Source: Sphingosinicella sp. BN140058
GTDB taxonomy: Bacteria > Pseudomonadota > Alphaproteobacteria > Sphingomonadales > Sphingomonadaceae
NCBI RefSeq assembly: GCF_004135585.1
Contig: NZ_CP035501.1
Coordinates: forward strand, 2,737,501-2,801,500
Direction of reading: 5' to 3'
DNA length: 64,000 nt
Made by a program: the position numbers and the translations under genes. Below are positions 28,201 through 37,173 of the stretch, one piece after another. The notes beneath the pieces were generated by a model. The model saw nothing but the letters and a program-made list of their open reading frames with translations. It was not told the origin of the DNA and ran no database searches. Position 1 is the stretch's first letter; each line of letters begins with the position of its first letter.

Positions 28201-28783
28201 GAAGACTTTGTTCACCGCCCCGGCCGGCCGCTTCGTCGAGATCGAGGTGCCGCCGCTCATATATCTGATGGCGGACGGTCACGGCGATCCGAACACCGGC
28301 GCGGCCTACCGGATCGCGGTCGAGAGCCTCTATTCGGCCGCCTACGCGCTCAAGTTCATGGCCAAGGCGGAGGGGCGGGATTTCGTCGTCGCCCCGCTCG
28401 AGGGCCTGTGGTGGGCCGCCGATCCGGAAAGCTTCACCGCCCGCCGCAAGCACGAATGGGACTGGACGATGATGATCATGGTCCCCGATTTCGTCGACCA
28501 GGACGCATTTGGTCGCGCCCGGGCCAAGGCCGCCGCCAAGCGCGCTGACCTGTCGCCCAGCCTCCGCCTCGAGACCTTGCACGAGGGGCTGTGTCTCCAG
28601 GCGCTCCATGTCGGCAGCTATGATGACGAGGGGCCTCTGCTCGCCGCCCTCCACGACGAGATCATGCCGGCCGGGGGCTATGCCTTCGCCGGTCGCCACC
28701 ACGAAATCTATCTCGGCGATCCGCGCAAGCTGCCGCCGGAAAGGCTCCGGACCATCCTTCGCCAGCCCGTCCGGCGCGGCTGA
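28172..28783 (+). CDS. GyrI-like small-molecule-binding protein
   Basis: 203 residues from the ATG preceded by GGGAGGGGAC. Features of the GyrI-like (SBM) fold include PPLIYLMADGHGDPN, YSAAYALKF, VAPLEGLWW and a C-terminal HHEIYLGDPRK. Such stand-alone domains bind or hydrolyse hydrophobic small molecules. It overlaps the PadR gene, which is likely its regulator. Confidence 0.85.
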   Translation: MDKLDLKKTRKTLFTAPAGRFVEIEVPPLIYLMADGHGDPNTGAAYRIAVESLYSAAYALKFMAKAEGRDFVVAPLEGLWWAADPESFTARRKHEWDWTMMIMVPDFVDQDAFGRARAKAAAKRADLSPSLRLETLHEGLCLQALHVGSYDDEGPLLAALHDEIMPAGGYAFAGRHHEIYLGDPRKLPPERLRTILRQPVRRG

Positions 28784-28991
28784 CTCCCCCTATCATCACG
28801 GCGTTCTTCCGGCGCGCCGGCCGTGGACAACGCGAACCCGCCGCCGGCGAATGATCTGCAGCAATGTGTGCCGGAAGAGGGCAAGTCCATGAGAAGTAAG
28901 GGGATATACTGCGGTTAATAGGTACTATTACGAAAATGACGACGCGCGTGGTTAACGGTTAGAAAGGGTCATCCGAGGGGGATGGCGTATC

Positions 28992-30632
28992 ATGTACATC
29001 ACGGCCACTGGCGTCGAACTGCGCTTGTCTACGAAACCGGTGAACTGGGTTCCTGCCGAAGGCGCGACCAACGTCCGCAACGGCACCGGCCGCGCCGATG
29101 CCTTTCAGGGGATTGCCGGGACGATCCTGGTCGGCGGCCTCGGCGACGACACCTATCATATGTGGGCGAGCACGGCCAATGCGGTGGAATCCGGCGGCCA
29201 AGGCATCGACACCGTCTACGCTTATTATTGGGGCAGCGCCGGCCTCGGCGGCAATGTCGAGAATCTTGTGGTGAGCTCGCCGGGAATCACCGCCGCGTCG
29301 GGCAATGCGCTCGACAACATCATCGTCGCCGGCGCCGCGGGCGCGACGATCAATGGCCTGTCCGGCAACGACGTCCTCGTCGGCGGCAGCGGCAGCGACA
29401 TCTTCGTGGTCACCACCGGCAACGGCTCCGACGCAATCTACAATTTCCGCCCCGGCTACGACGTCGTCCGGCTCGGCGGCTACGGCATCACCGGCTTCGA
29501 TCAGATCGTCGCGCGCGCCCAGCAGGTCGGCAGCGATCTCAAGATCGGCCTCACCGACGGCCAGAGCCTGGTGCTTCGCGACATTCGGCTCGAATGGCTC
29601 GATCCGGCCGATTTCGGCTTCAAGCTTCCCAAGAGCGCGGTGCCCGGCGGCTTCGATCAGATGCACGGACCCGATCGCGGCTACAACGCCCATGGCTGGT
29701 ACGTGATGACCAATGCCTGGAATCCGGGCAGCCTGAAATACGGCACCGATTTCAGCATCGACACCATCTACAGCCGCAACGACATGACCAAGGGCGCGAC
29801 CTTCAACTGGTCCTTCCCCTACACCACCGAGATGACCGCGCCGATCCGCGCTTATCCCAACGTGATGTTCGGCATCGGCCCGCACGGCGAGCAGCTCAAC
29901 CCGACCGACACCAGCCACGTCTTCCCGGCGCGGGTCGGAGATCTCGCCTCGCTCAAGGCGACGTTCGACATCACCGCCAAGGGCAATGTCGGCGGCTTCA
30001 ACGTCGCCTACGACATCTGGTTCACCACCAAGCCGGACGGCAACGAGCCGACCGTCACCAACGAACTGATGATCTGGCTGCACAAGGGCGACGTGAAGCC
30101 TTTCGGCGAGGTGATCGGCACCTATTCGGACGGGGCCTTCACCGGCACCATCTACCGCGACGGCCATTACACCGCGATCATCGCCGACAAGGACGTGCTC
30201 ACCGGCACCATCGACATCACGAAGATGGTCGATCACCTCCAGGCGCTCGGTTACTATTCGGACGACGAATATCTGGCGGCGATCAGCCTCGGCTCCGAAG
30301 TGATTTCGGGCAACGGCTCGATCCGGATCAACGATTTCGATCTGAACGTCGTCACCAGCACGCCCACCGGCCTGGTGCAGACCCTGGTCACCGGCGCCGG
30401 ATCCACGATCTCGGCGGTGGCGGCCGCCGCCGTCGAGACCGTCGTCGACGCCGGCAGCGACATCCTGCACACAGCGGCGGGCGTGGAGGACAGCCTGTTC
30501 TTCGGCGAGGCCGATCAGGCCGCAACGACGACCGCCGGCCATTGGTTCGCGGACTCCGCCGACGCTGGGAATTCCCTGGCAGCGGCCGCCGGACCGATCG
30601 AAATGCTGAGCGTGTCGGATTTCCTGTTCTGA
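28992..30632 (+). CDS. Type I-secreted GH12-family glycanase with N-terminal RTX repeats
   Basis: 546 residues without an N-terminal signal peptide. Residues 25-150 hold RTX calcium-binding nonapeptides (GGLGDDTYH, LSGNDVLVGGSGSDIF). Residues about 225-445 resemble glycoside hydrolase family 12 (NPGSLKYGTDFSIDTIY, FNVAYDIWFTTKPDG), with the nucleophile Glu about E358 (NELMIWLHKG) and acid/base Glu about E436 (LGSEVISGNGSI). The C-terminus (MLSVSDFLF) fits a type I secretion signal. GH12 enzymes cut beta-1,4-glucans or xyloglucan; an order with RTX ahead of the enzyme is unusual. Confidence 0.8.
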   Translation: MYITATGVELRLSTKPVNWVPAEGATNVRNGTGRADAFQGIAGTILVGGLGDDTYHMWASTANAVESGGQGIDTVYAYYWGSAGLGGNVENLVVSSPGITAASGNALDNIIVAGAAGATINGLSGNDVLVGGSGSDIFVVTTGNGSDAIYNFRPGYDVVRLGGYGITGFDQIVARAQQVGSDLKIGLTDGQSLVLRDIRLEWLDPADFGFKLPKSAVPGGFDQMHGPDRGYNAHGWYVMTNAWNPGSLKYGTDFSIDTIYSRNDMTKGATFNWSFPYTTEMTAPIRAYPNVMFGIGPHGEQLNPTDTSHVFPARVGDLASLKATFDITAKGNVGGFNVAYDIWFTTKPDGNEPTVTNELMIWLHKGDVKPFGEVIGTYSDGAFTGTIYRDGHYTAIIADKDVLTGTIDITKMVDHLQALGYYSDDEYLAAISLGSEVISGNGSIRINDFDLNVVTSTPTGLVQTLVTGAGSTISAVAAAAVETVVDAGSDILHTAAGVEDSLFFGEADQAATTTAGHWFADSADAGNSLAAAAGPIEMLSVSDFLF

Positions 30633-30633
30633 C

Positions 30634-30658
30634 GCGGGAGCGGGGGCATCGCTCCCGC
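30634..30658 (+). terminator. Hairpin after the GH12 gene
   Basis: GCGGGAGC and GCTCCCGC form a perfect 8-bp stem with a 9-nt loop, starting one base after the GH12 stop. There is no T-tract, so termination is likely but not certain. Confidence 0.5.
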
Positions 30659-30750
30659 CGATCAGCCCACGGCGTGAAGTCCGATCCCGATCCAGCGACA
30701 GGGCCTCACCGACGCTGCGGGCACAGGGGCCCCAGACGGGCAGCTCTCGC

Positions 30751-31380
30751 TCACACGATCGCTTCGATGAGGCCCAGCGCCTCGGCCTCGGCGGCCTCGA
30801 TATACCAGTTGCTCGGTGCCCGCTCGAGCACCTCCTCCAGCGTCACCATCGATCCTGCCACCAGATTCTGGAAGCCCTCGTTCTGGATCTCGATCGAGGC
30901 GCGGATCTCGTTCAGGGTGGCCTCCAGGCTGGCGATGCAGGTGGTCAGCGGCCCTTCGACGTTGAGGGTGGTGTTCATCTTGCGCTCGTGGATCATAAGC
31001 CTGGTGCCGCGGGTGAGGTACCGATTCTCGCGCGCGAAGAAGCTCATGAAGGTCGTTCCGGCCGAATAGATCGCCGCCTTGCCAAGAAATACGAAGCGCC
31101 GCCCGGGCTCCACCGCGCTGTGGAAGCGCACGTCCTCGCCCATCATCCGCGCAACCTCTGGATCGCCGCCGAGCGTCGACAATTCGATCACGATCAACCC
31201 CTCCGCGGGCGCCCCGGCGAGCTGGGTGCGGAAGGCCTCGTACATGGCATAGTCGACCGTTCCCGCGAGCAGGACGGCAGGGTTCCGGAAATCGGAGGGC
31301 GTGAGGCGCGGCGCTGGCAAGGAAAAGCTCCCAATGCTTACGCCCCCGTAACGCCGCTCCGAGGGAGGCGTTCCGGTCAA
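30751..31380 (-). CDS. ClpP-like (S14/crotonase-fold) serine peptidase
   Basis: 209 residues from a TTG (start uncertain). The ClpP-like core is recognisable: LIVIELSTLGGDPEVARMM, the presumed nucleophile Ser in IYSAGTTFMSFF, and the His in LMIHERKMNTTL. The sequence is diverged from housekeeping ClpP and no Clp ATPase is adjacent. It may be a stand-alone peptidase of the ClpP/Sdh superfamily; activity is inferred. Confidence 0.7.
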   Translation of the reverse strand: MTGTPPSERRYGGVSIGSFSLPAPRLTPSDFRNPAVLLAGTVDYAMYEAFRTQLAGAPAEGLIVIELSTLGGDPEVARMMGEDVRFHSAVEPGRRFVFLGKAAIYSAGTTFMSFFARENRYLTRGTRLMIHERKMNTTLNVEGPLTTCIASLEATLNEIRASIEIQNEGFQNLVAGSMVTLEEVLERAPSNWYIEAAEAEALGLIEAIV

Positions 31381-31572
31381 GACTTCGCAAGGATGCGCGG
31401 TTCATTCTTATCAAGCTGGGGCGCCGCGCCGCGGGTTCGATCGACGGGCGCCTGTCGCACCACCACCGTCGCTCTACAGACCTCGTGGTGGCTGCTACAG
31501 AGCGCCGACCCGCGACCGGCGGACTGCGCTTGCGCAGCCGCCTGACACCGTCGTCGGAAGGGGGAAAGCACC

Positions 31573-31959
31573 ATGTTCCTGTTGATCGCCTGGATGACCC
31601 TCGCCGAGCCCGCAGCCGCTCCGTTTCCTGAGCGCACCCCCGCTCTGATCGAGGATTGCCTTGCGAATGCCCTTGAAACGGACGGGGTCAGCGAAACCGA
31701 CGACAGCCACAAATATCTGTGCGTCGGCGAGCCGGCCGAACGCTTCTGGTCTTTCCTGGAGCGCGCCGGGATCGAGCCCTGGGAACAGGATGCCGGCGAC
31801 GAAGGCGTCTGGCTCAGCCGCGATTTCCCGCTCGGCGCCTGCTTCAAGCGCACCCGCATGGCCGACGGCACGGGCGCCAAGGACGGGCTCTCCTGCTCGA
31901 TCTGGATCCCGAGGCGCGTGGCGCCGACGTCCGGGGACCACAGCGCAGCAGAACACTGA
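31573..31959 (+). CDS. Small exported protein of unknown function
   Basis: 128 residues with a GGGGGAAAG ribosome site. The short N-terminal hydrophobic stretch (MFLLIAWMTLAEPAAA) looks like a signal peptide. The mature part has four cysteines (EDCLAN, KYLCVG, GACFKR, LSCSIW), compatible with two disulfides. No family recognised. Confidence 0.6.
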   Translation: MFLLIAWMTLAEPAAAPFPERTPALIEDCLANALETDGVSETDDSHKYLCVGEPAERFWSFLERAGIEPWEQDAGDEGVWLSRDFPLGACFKRTRMADGTGAKDGLSCSIWIPRRVAPTSGDHSAAEH

Positions 31960-32103
31960 GCCGTTCCGCCGCAGCCGCCGACCAGCCCTCCGGCGACTGA
32001 TCGTGCAACAGGTGGAGATCGAAAGGCTTGCCGTCACTTCGCCGATCGGCGCGCGCAGCCGGCCTTCCCACCTCCCTCAACCGCTGAAACCAGGATCGAT
32101 ACG

Positions 32104-32400
32104 ATGTCCAATCCCGTCAAACTGATCGCGGTGCTCACCGCCCGCCCCGGCCAGGCCGAAGCGCTCCGTGCCCTGCTCGACTCCATGCTCGCCCCGAGCC
32201 GCGCCGAGCCCGGCAATCGGCGCTACGATCTCTGGCAGGACCAAGCCGAGCCGGGCCGCTTCGTCCTCGACGAACTCTACGCCGACGCCGACGCCGTCGC
32301 CGCCCACCGCGCCACGCCGCACTTCCAGGCCTATCTGGCAGCGATCGGCACGCTGGCGGAGCGCACCGTCTTCACGCTCGATCCTGCCGCCGTGGCGTGA
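32104..32400 (+). CDS. Antibiotic-biosynthesis-monooxygenase (ABM) domain protein
   Basis: 98 residues with the ferredoxin-like ABM pattern: KLIAVLTARPGQAEALRALL, then PGNRRYDLWQD, FVLDELYADADAVAAHRATPHFQAY. These small dimers are cofactor-free oxygenases or quinol-oxidising enzymes such as YgiN-like proteins. The substrate is unknown. Confidence 0.85.
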   Translation: MSNPVKLIAVLTARPGQAEALRALLDSMLAPSRAEPGNRRYDLWQDQAEPGRFVLDELYADADAVAAHRATPHFQAYLAAIGTLAERTVFTLDPAAVA

Positions 32401-32481
32401 GGCGAAACCTTCAAATCGGGGACACCAACCTGATTAGCGCCATCGCCCACGCCGCCATTCCGGGTTGCGACGGCCGCCAGA

Positions 32482-32898
32482 TCAGTCCTCGATGATCGTG
32501 TCGCGGCCCTCTTCCTTCAGACGGGCGAGACCGGCCTTCATCGCCTCGACCTGCTCCGCAGAGTGGCCGACCCAATGCTCGACCTCGCCGGTGATCCGCA
32601 GCGGCGCCGCCGAGCGGTAGGAGGCGGTCATGTTGCCGGGAAACTTCTTGTCGGTGAGATTGGGGTCGTCCTCGAACGGGCCGGTGGGTTCGACGAGGAA
32701 GATGCGGCCGCGGCCCTCGCCCCTCGCAAGTTCCGCACCCCATGTCGCCGCATCGAGCTGCGCCGAGAAATAGACGTGCTTGAGCCCGCGCTCGACGAAA
32801 TTGCTGCCGAAACCCGGGACGATCAGGTCGCCGACGCCGAGCTCGGCCTTGGTCCCGTGGTAGAAGCGGGTCCCCGGTGGAACGTCTTTCGCGTACAT
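32482..32898 (-). CDS. arr: NAD+-rifampin ADP-ribosyltransferase
   Basis: 138 residues, the exact size of Arr enzymes, which ADP-ribosylate the C23 hydroxyl of rifampin and inactivate it. The hallmark blocks are FYHGTKAELGVGDLIVPG, VYFSAQLDAATWGAELA, GEGRGRIFLVEPTGPFED and PNLTDKKFPGN, with the catalytic His-Tyr-Asp set retained. It is flanked by unrelated genes on the opposite strand and probably chromosomal; no mobile-element ends were seen beside it. Confidence 0.92.
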   Translation of the reverse strand: MYAKDVPPGTRFYHGTKAELGVGDLIVPGFGSNFVERGLKHVYFSAQLDAATWGAELARGEGRGRIFLVEPTGPFEDDPNLTDKKFPGNMTASYRSAAPLRITGEVEHWVGHSAEQVEAMKAGLARLKEEGRDTIIED

Positions 32899-33065
32899 GG
32901 CGTCTCCTCAGGCGACTTTTTGGAATGCCACCCGGGAATATCTGCTTGTGCTCCCGGGCGCCAAGTCTTCATGGTTCAACGCTGAGGCGGGCGCGGACCA
33001 GCATCCACCGCCACGCCGCACGTTCGCGACGCGCTGCGAAGGCAAGACCTTCTCATCCCGTTCGA

Positions 33066-33878
33066 CTAACGGCCGAAAAGCTCTGCAATCACCAAGAGGG
33101 TTAGTAAGGCGATTATCCATGTGAGCCGAGGGTCGCGGTCCGGCGCCGGCCTCGATAGATGCTCAGCAGGAGCGTCCGGCTTGACCTCATCGCCGCCGTA
33201 TTGCGGCTCGTCATCAGCCTGCATTCGCGCGAGTTCGGCTTCACGTTCCTCATCTTCCGTTCGCAGCGGACCAACCAGCACATTGAGGTGATAGCCCGTG
33301 ATCGGGGTCGTCGCGTCATGTCTGAGATAGAAGTCCTGTGAATACCAGTCGCGGTCGAAGTCATGGGCGATGGCAGGCTTGTAGAGCGGCAGTTCAAGGG
33401 AGAGTTTGAGGCGAGCGCCGGGGTGCTTGAGGCAGCCGACGATGTACTCCAATCGTTTCGCCGGGATTGCGAGCGTGCCGGTGAGCGCCTCGTCATCGCT
33501 TTCGTCGGGATCAGCTCGTTCCTTCGGCGGCAGATGGCGGACGTAGCCGCCGCTGTTGCCGTCGGAACTCGGGCGAACGACTAGCTCGAAGTCAGCCTTT
33601 ATCGGCGCACTGCCTTCCGCCCGAATGGTGTGGAGGCGGCGCCGGTCATTCTTCAGCTTGAGGCGAAGCGTCGCCGCTGGCGGCTGATCTGTGACCGGCA
33701 GCCAACGGCCCTCACTCAGCTCTCCCACAGGTGCGGATGTTTCCTCGATGATGAGCCACTGCCCGACCGCATAACGGATGCTGATCTCATGAGCCGACAT
33801 TCGACCGGCGGCGCTGTCCGGGTCATCTTCTGGAAGGAAAACGCCTTCCTCGGTTTCGATGTATCGCCCCTCGTGCAT
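33066..33878 (-). CDS. Tail-anchored protein of unknown function
   Basis: 270 residues from the ATG behind GAGGGGGAG; a longer TTG start is possible. The N-terminal half is polar and acidic. The middle has two beta-rich blocks (ADFELVVRPSSDGNSGGYVRHLPP; AKRLEYIVGCLKHPGARLKLSLEL). A single hydrophobic helix at the extreme C-terminus (LTWIIALLTLLVIAELFGR) would anchor it with the bulk in the cytoplasm. No family recognised. Confidence 0.65.
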   Translation of the reverse strand: MHEGRYIETEEGVFLPEDDPDSAAGRMSAHEISIRYAVGQWLIIEETSAPVGELSEGRWLPVTDQPPAATLRLKLKNDRRRLHTIRAEGSAPIKADFELVVRPSSDGNSGGYVRHLPPKERADPDESDDEALTGTLAIPAKRLEYIVGCLKHPGARLKLSLELPLYKPAIAHDFDRDWYSQDFYLRHDATTPITGYHLNVLVGPLRTEDEEREAELARMQADDEPQYGGDEVKPDAPAEHLSRPAPDRDPRLTWIIALLTLLVIAELFGR

Positions 33879-34293
33879 CGTCTGCTCCCCCTCTTTCAAA
33901 GAAAGCTAGAACTCGCCGGCGCTCTGGGAAAGAGGGGCAGCTCATGCGCGTGGCGGTCCTGGATGTGCCCTCTTCACCTTTCCAGCTCCAAGAACTGCCA
34001 GTCCGCTCCCGCCCCAAGTTCCGGGGGCATGATACGCAATTCCACCCGCTGATCGAACATCGACCGGGTGCACAGGCGGGCTCACGTCGCCCACCGTCTC
34101 TGTGTTCGCGATCAGCCGAAGCGCGCGCGAGCTAACGATCATCTCGCCGGAACTGGCGTTCCATCCCGGGCCAATGGCAAGCGGTGATCGGCACGATGCC
34201 GACCCGAACCCCAGCCCCTCCATCGGCGACGCGCCGGAAAGCCTTGCCCCCGGCTCACGCCTTGCATAGCCTCGAACCCAAAGGGGGAAGACC
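33879..34293. other. Gap without a supported gene
   Basis: About 415 bp between the tail-anchored protein gene and the S9 peptidase gene. Open frames here are short or antisense to the peptidase start, with no ribosome site or family resemblance. Probable promoter region of both genes; no clear box was recognised. Confidence 0.5.
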
Positions 34294-36231
34294 ATGCGCG
34301 CATGTCTGCTGACGATCACCCTGTTGGCCGCCGGCCAGGCGCTCGCCGCGCCGGTCCCGACCCCGATCTCGGAGCTCACGGATCCGGCAAGTCTCACCTC
34401 GCCGGTGAACATGGCGGCCAAGCCGGTCCCGCTCGCCGATCTCGCGGCGGTGCGCGGCTCCGCCGGTGCGGCCTGGGCCGCCGACGGTTCCCTGGTGGTC
34501 GCACCGAACCTGACGGGCCGCTACAATCTCTGGCGGGTCGATCGCGGCGGCAATTTCCCGGTTCAGCTGACGACGTCGGACGAGGCCCAGTCCCCGGAAC
34601 TGGTCACACGCGACGGACTGGTGCTGTTCACCCAGGATCGCGGCGGGGATGAGCTGTACGATCTGTTCACCGTGCCGCTCACCGGCGGGGCGGTCGTCAA
34701 CCTCACCAAATCGCCGGACGTGACCGAGACGCAGCCGCGCCTCACCCCGGACGAGACCACCATCGTCTTCGCGCGTCGGGCGAAGACCGGAACCTCGATC
34801 GATCTCGCGCTCCTCGATCGTGCGAGCGGCAAGGTGCGGGCCTTGACCGCCGAAAAGGATGCGTCGCGGATCTGGTCCTCGGCGGGCTTTGCCGATGCCG
34901 GTCGAACGCTCATCGCCAATCGGCAGGACATCGTCGGCAGCCGATCGACCATTTACGCCATCGATCTCGCCGGCGGGCAGGCGCGCGCTTTGACCCGCGA
35001 GGCGGCGGGTCTCGCGATCAGGGCCGAAGCGGTGAGCCCGGACGGACGCACCGTGGCGATCAGTTCCAACGAGAAAAGCGGCCAATATCGCGCCGGATTG
35101 ATGGCGCTCAAGACGGCAAAGACGCGCTGGCTGCGCGACACGCCGTGGGAGCAGACGGCCGGCACCTTCTCTCCCGACGGGCGGCTGCTCACCGTCCAAA
35201 CGAATGCGGACGGACGCTCCGATCTGTCGATCGTGGACGTTGAGAGTGGCATGGAGCGGCCGCTGCCCTTCCCGCCCGGGGTCAACACCACGCCCAATGC
35301 GGTGCAATCCTGGTCCGCCGACGGGCACTTGCTCGTGCTGCGGAACGGAAGCGACTCGCCCGGCGATTTCTGGTCGGTGGATCCGGGCACGGGCGCCGCC
35401 GAGCAGATGACCAGGCTGGCCACCGCAAGCCTCGATTCGAAAAACCTTCCGAAGAGCCGGCTCGTCGCCTTCCGAAGCAGCGACGGAACGCCGATCAGCG
35501 GCATCCTGACCATGCCGTTCAATCTGAAGCGGGACGGTTCCAACCCGGCGATCGTCATCCCGCATGGCGGGCCGACGAGCCAGGCGCAGGACAGCTTTTC
35601 AAGCCTGGCGACGATGTTCGCCAGCCGCGGCTATCTCGTCCTCCGTCCGAACTTCCGGGGTTCGACCGGCTACGGCAAGGCGTTCCAGGATGCCAATGTC
35701 AAGGATCTGGGCGGGGGCGACCTCGAGGATGTCGTCGCCGGCGCGAAGTTCCTCGCCGCCACCGGCTTCGTCGACCCCAAGCGCATCGGGATCACCGGGG
35801 GCAGCTATGGCGGGTTCATGACCCTGATGGCGCTGGGCAAGCGCCCCGACATCTTCGCCGCGGGCGTGAACCAGTACGGCATCATCAACTGGTTCTCGAT
35901 GTGGGAGAATTCGGTCGGCGGCCTCCGCGAATATCAGCGTGCCCTGGTCGGAGACCCGGTCGCGGACAAGGCCGCCTACGAACGGCAGTCGCCCTTGACC
36001 TATGCGAAGCAGATCCGCGCGCCCTTGCTCAATCTGCAGGGGGAAAATGACGTCCGGGTTCCGCGCGGACAGACGGAGGAGGTCGTGAAGGCCGTCAAGG
36101 CCAATGGCGGCGTGGTCGAGGCGATCTATTATCCCGCCGAGGGGCACGGCTTTTCGAAAGCCGAAAACCAGCAGGATGCCCGCCGGCGGACGCTCGACTG
36201 GTTCGACCGATATCTGAAGGCTGCACGGTGA
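34294..36231 (+). CDS. Exported S9-family prolyl-oligopeptidase-like serine peptidase
   Basis: 645 residues with a signal peptide (LLTITLLAAGQALAA). The beta-propeller occupies about residues 45-370 (WD-like PDGR repeats). The C-terminal alpha/beta-hydrolase has the triad Ser in GGSYGGF, Asp in GENDVRV and His in EGHGF. Family members degrade peptides, often di- or tripeptides or acylpeptides, in the periplasm. It stands alone, high in GC and core-like, at the edge of the accessory region. Confidence 0.93.
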   Translation: MRACLLTITLLAAGQALAAPVPTPISELTDPASLTSPVNMAAKPVPLADLAAVRGSAGAAWAADGSLVVAPNLTGRYNLWRVDRGGNFPVQLTTSDEAQSPELVTRDGLVLFTQDRGGDELYDLFTVPLTGGAVVNLTKSPDVTETQPRLTPDETTIVFARRAKTGTSIDLALLDRASGKVRALTAEKDASRIWSSAGFADAGRTLIANRQDIVGSRSTIYAIDLAGGQARALTREAAGLAIRAEAVSPDGRTVAISSNEKSGQYRAGLMALKTAKTRWLRDTPWEQTAGTFSPDGRLLTVQTNADGRSDLSIVDVESGMERPLPFPPGVNTTPNAVQSWSADGHLLVLRNGSDSPGDFWSVDPGTGAAEQMTRLATASLDSKNLPKSRLVAFRSSDGTPISGILTMPFNLKRDGSNPAIVIPHGGPTSQAQDSFSSLATMFASRGYLVLRPNFRGSTGYGKAFQDANVKDLGGGDLEDVVAGAKFLAATGFVDPKRIGITGGSYGGFMTLMALGKRPDIFAAGVNQYGIINWFSMWENSVGGLREYQRALVGDPVADKAAYERQSPLTYAKQIRAPLLNLQGENDVRVPRGQTEEVVKAVKANGGVVEAIYYPAEGHGFSKAENQQDARRRTLDWFDRYLKAAR

Positions 36232-36303
36232 GGGGGAGCGGTGCTGTGCTTTGCATTGCCTCTTCAGAATAAGGGCCGACGCGCGCTCCACGGAATTGGG
36301 TTT

Positions 36304-36396
36304 ATGGTGCCACGCCGCTCAATTTCTCCGGCGGCAAGCTGGAGGCAGCGAGAAGACTCGTGCGCGATGTGCGAGCAATGAGTGGAGTGGCATCGT
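36304..36396 (+). repeat. 93-bp repeat with inverted ends, copy 1
   Basis: It begins ATGGTGCCACGCCGCTCA and ends with TGAGTGGAGTGGCATCGT, which are near-perfect reverse complements. The interior (GGCGGCAAGCTGG...GAGAAGACTCGTGCGC) recurs at about 39010-39103 in the same orientation. It is MITE-like in size and ends. Read through, both copies also translate as YGATPLN..GGKL..RRLVR.VRA, so a gene-fragment origin is an alternative. Confidence 0.65.
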
Positions 36397-36476
36397 AATT
36401 CCCCCAGTATTTCGAGAAGTTGCATATATCTTTAACGCCGGGGGACCGTAAGAAATGAGGCGATTGGGGGTGAGCG

Positions 36477-37097
36477 ATGATCAATGGTGAGGCGGCGCGC
36501 CGGAAGGTAGCGACCGCGTTCGCCGAAGCAGTCGACGAACTGGTGCGCGACCGAATGGACGGTCTCGTTGAGGAACCGGACATCACGTCCCGCCTGGGGC
36601 AGCGTCTCGAGGATCGATTCGACGGGCAAATCCTCGCCGGCCACCGTGTGCGCGTCATCAGCGAGACTGTCACCTCACATGGCCGAGGCTCTCTTGAAAA
36701 GCCATTGGGCGCTGACCTTTATGTCGCCCTCTCCGTGGAGGACGCATGTGGTTTGACGACAACGAAGGGTGTTCTCATCCAGGCGAAGCGTCGCGACAGG
36801 CTCGACCCGGCCGGGCTCAGCAAGCAATGTCGCCGCATGATGCATGTCACTCGAAAGGGTTCCGTGGCGTGGATCTACACACGAACGGGCGTCGACGTGG
36901 TGCGGGCGACTGATACAACGAAGAAGGAATGGCCTGTGCTGAGTGCAAGTCAGTTCTTCGACGCCGTGCTGAAATGCACGCTTGGCGATTTGCGACGCGT
37001 ACCAAACGGGTCGTTTGGGAACCGTCGCGCGCTGAAGGCCATGCTAGAGAAGATGGGCGCCGATAACGCCATCTGGCTGGAGCTCCAGGAACAATAG
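36477..37097 (+). CDS. Putative PD-(D/E)XK-fold nuclease
   Basis: 206 residues. The core reads GADLYVALSVEDACGLTTTKGVLIQAKRR, that is D80 followed by a QAK104 motif, with an upstream Glu (E74), as in restriction-endonuclease-like folds. The N-terminal helices may bind DNA. The composition looks lower in GC than core genes, and the gene lies just inside copy 1 of the 93-bp repeat. No methyltransferase is nearby, so a restriction-modification pair is unlikely; a defence or repair nuclease is more plausible. Function inferred from motif only. Confidence 0.55.
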   Translation: MINGEAARRKVATAFAEAVDELVRDRMDGLVEEPDITSRLGQRLEDRFDGQILAGHRVRVISETVTSHGRGSLEKPLGADLYVALSVEDACGLTTTKGVLIQAKRRDRLDPAGLSKQCRRMMHVTRKGSVAWIYTRTGVDVVRATDTTKKEWPVLSASQFFDAVLKCTLGDLRRVPNGSFGNRRALKAMLEKMGADNAIWLELQEQ

Positions 37098-37173
37098 CAT
37101 CTATCGCTAGCGCCGGTTTAGGCAAGGAGCCTGGCAGCTGCATAATGAAGCACTTAGCGCAGGAGAAAAGCCG

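Noticed and set aside
33942..34421. 159-residue minus-strand frame
   Set aside because: Overlaps the S9 peptidase signal peptide; no ribosome site and no recognisable family.
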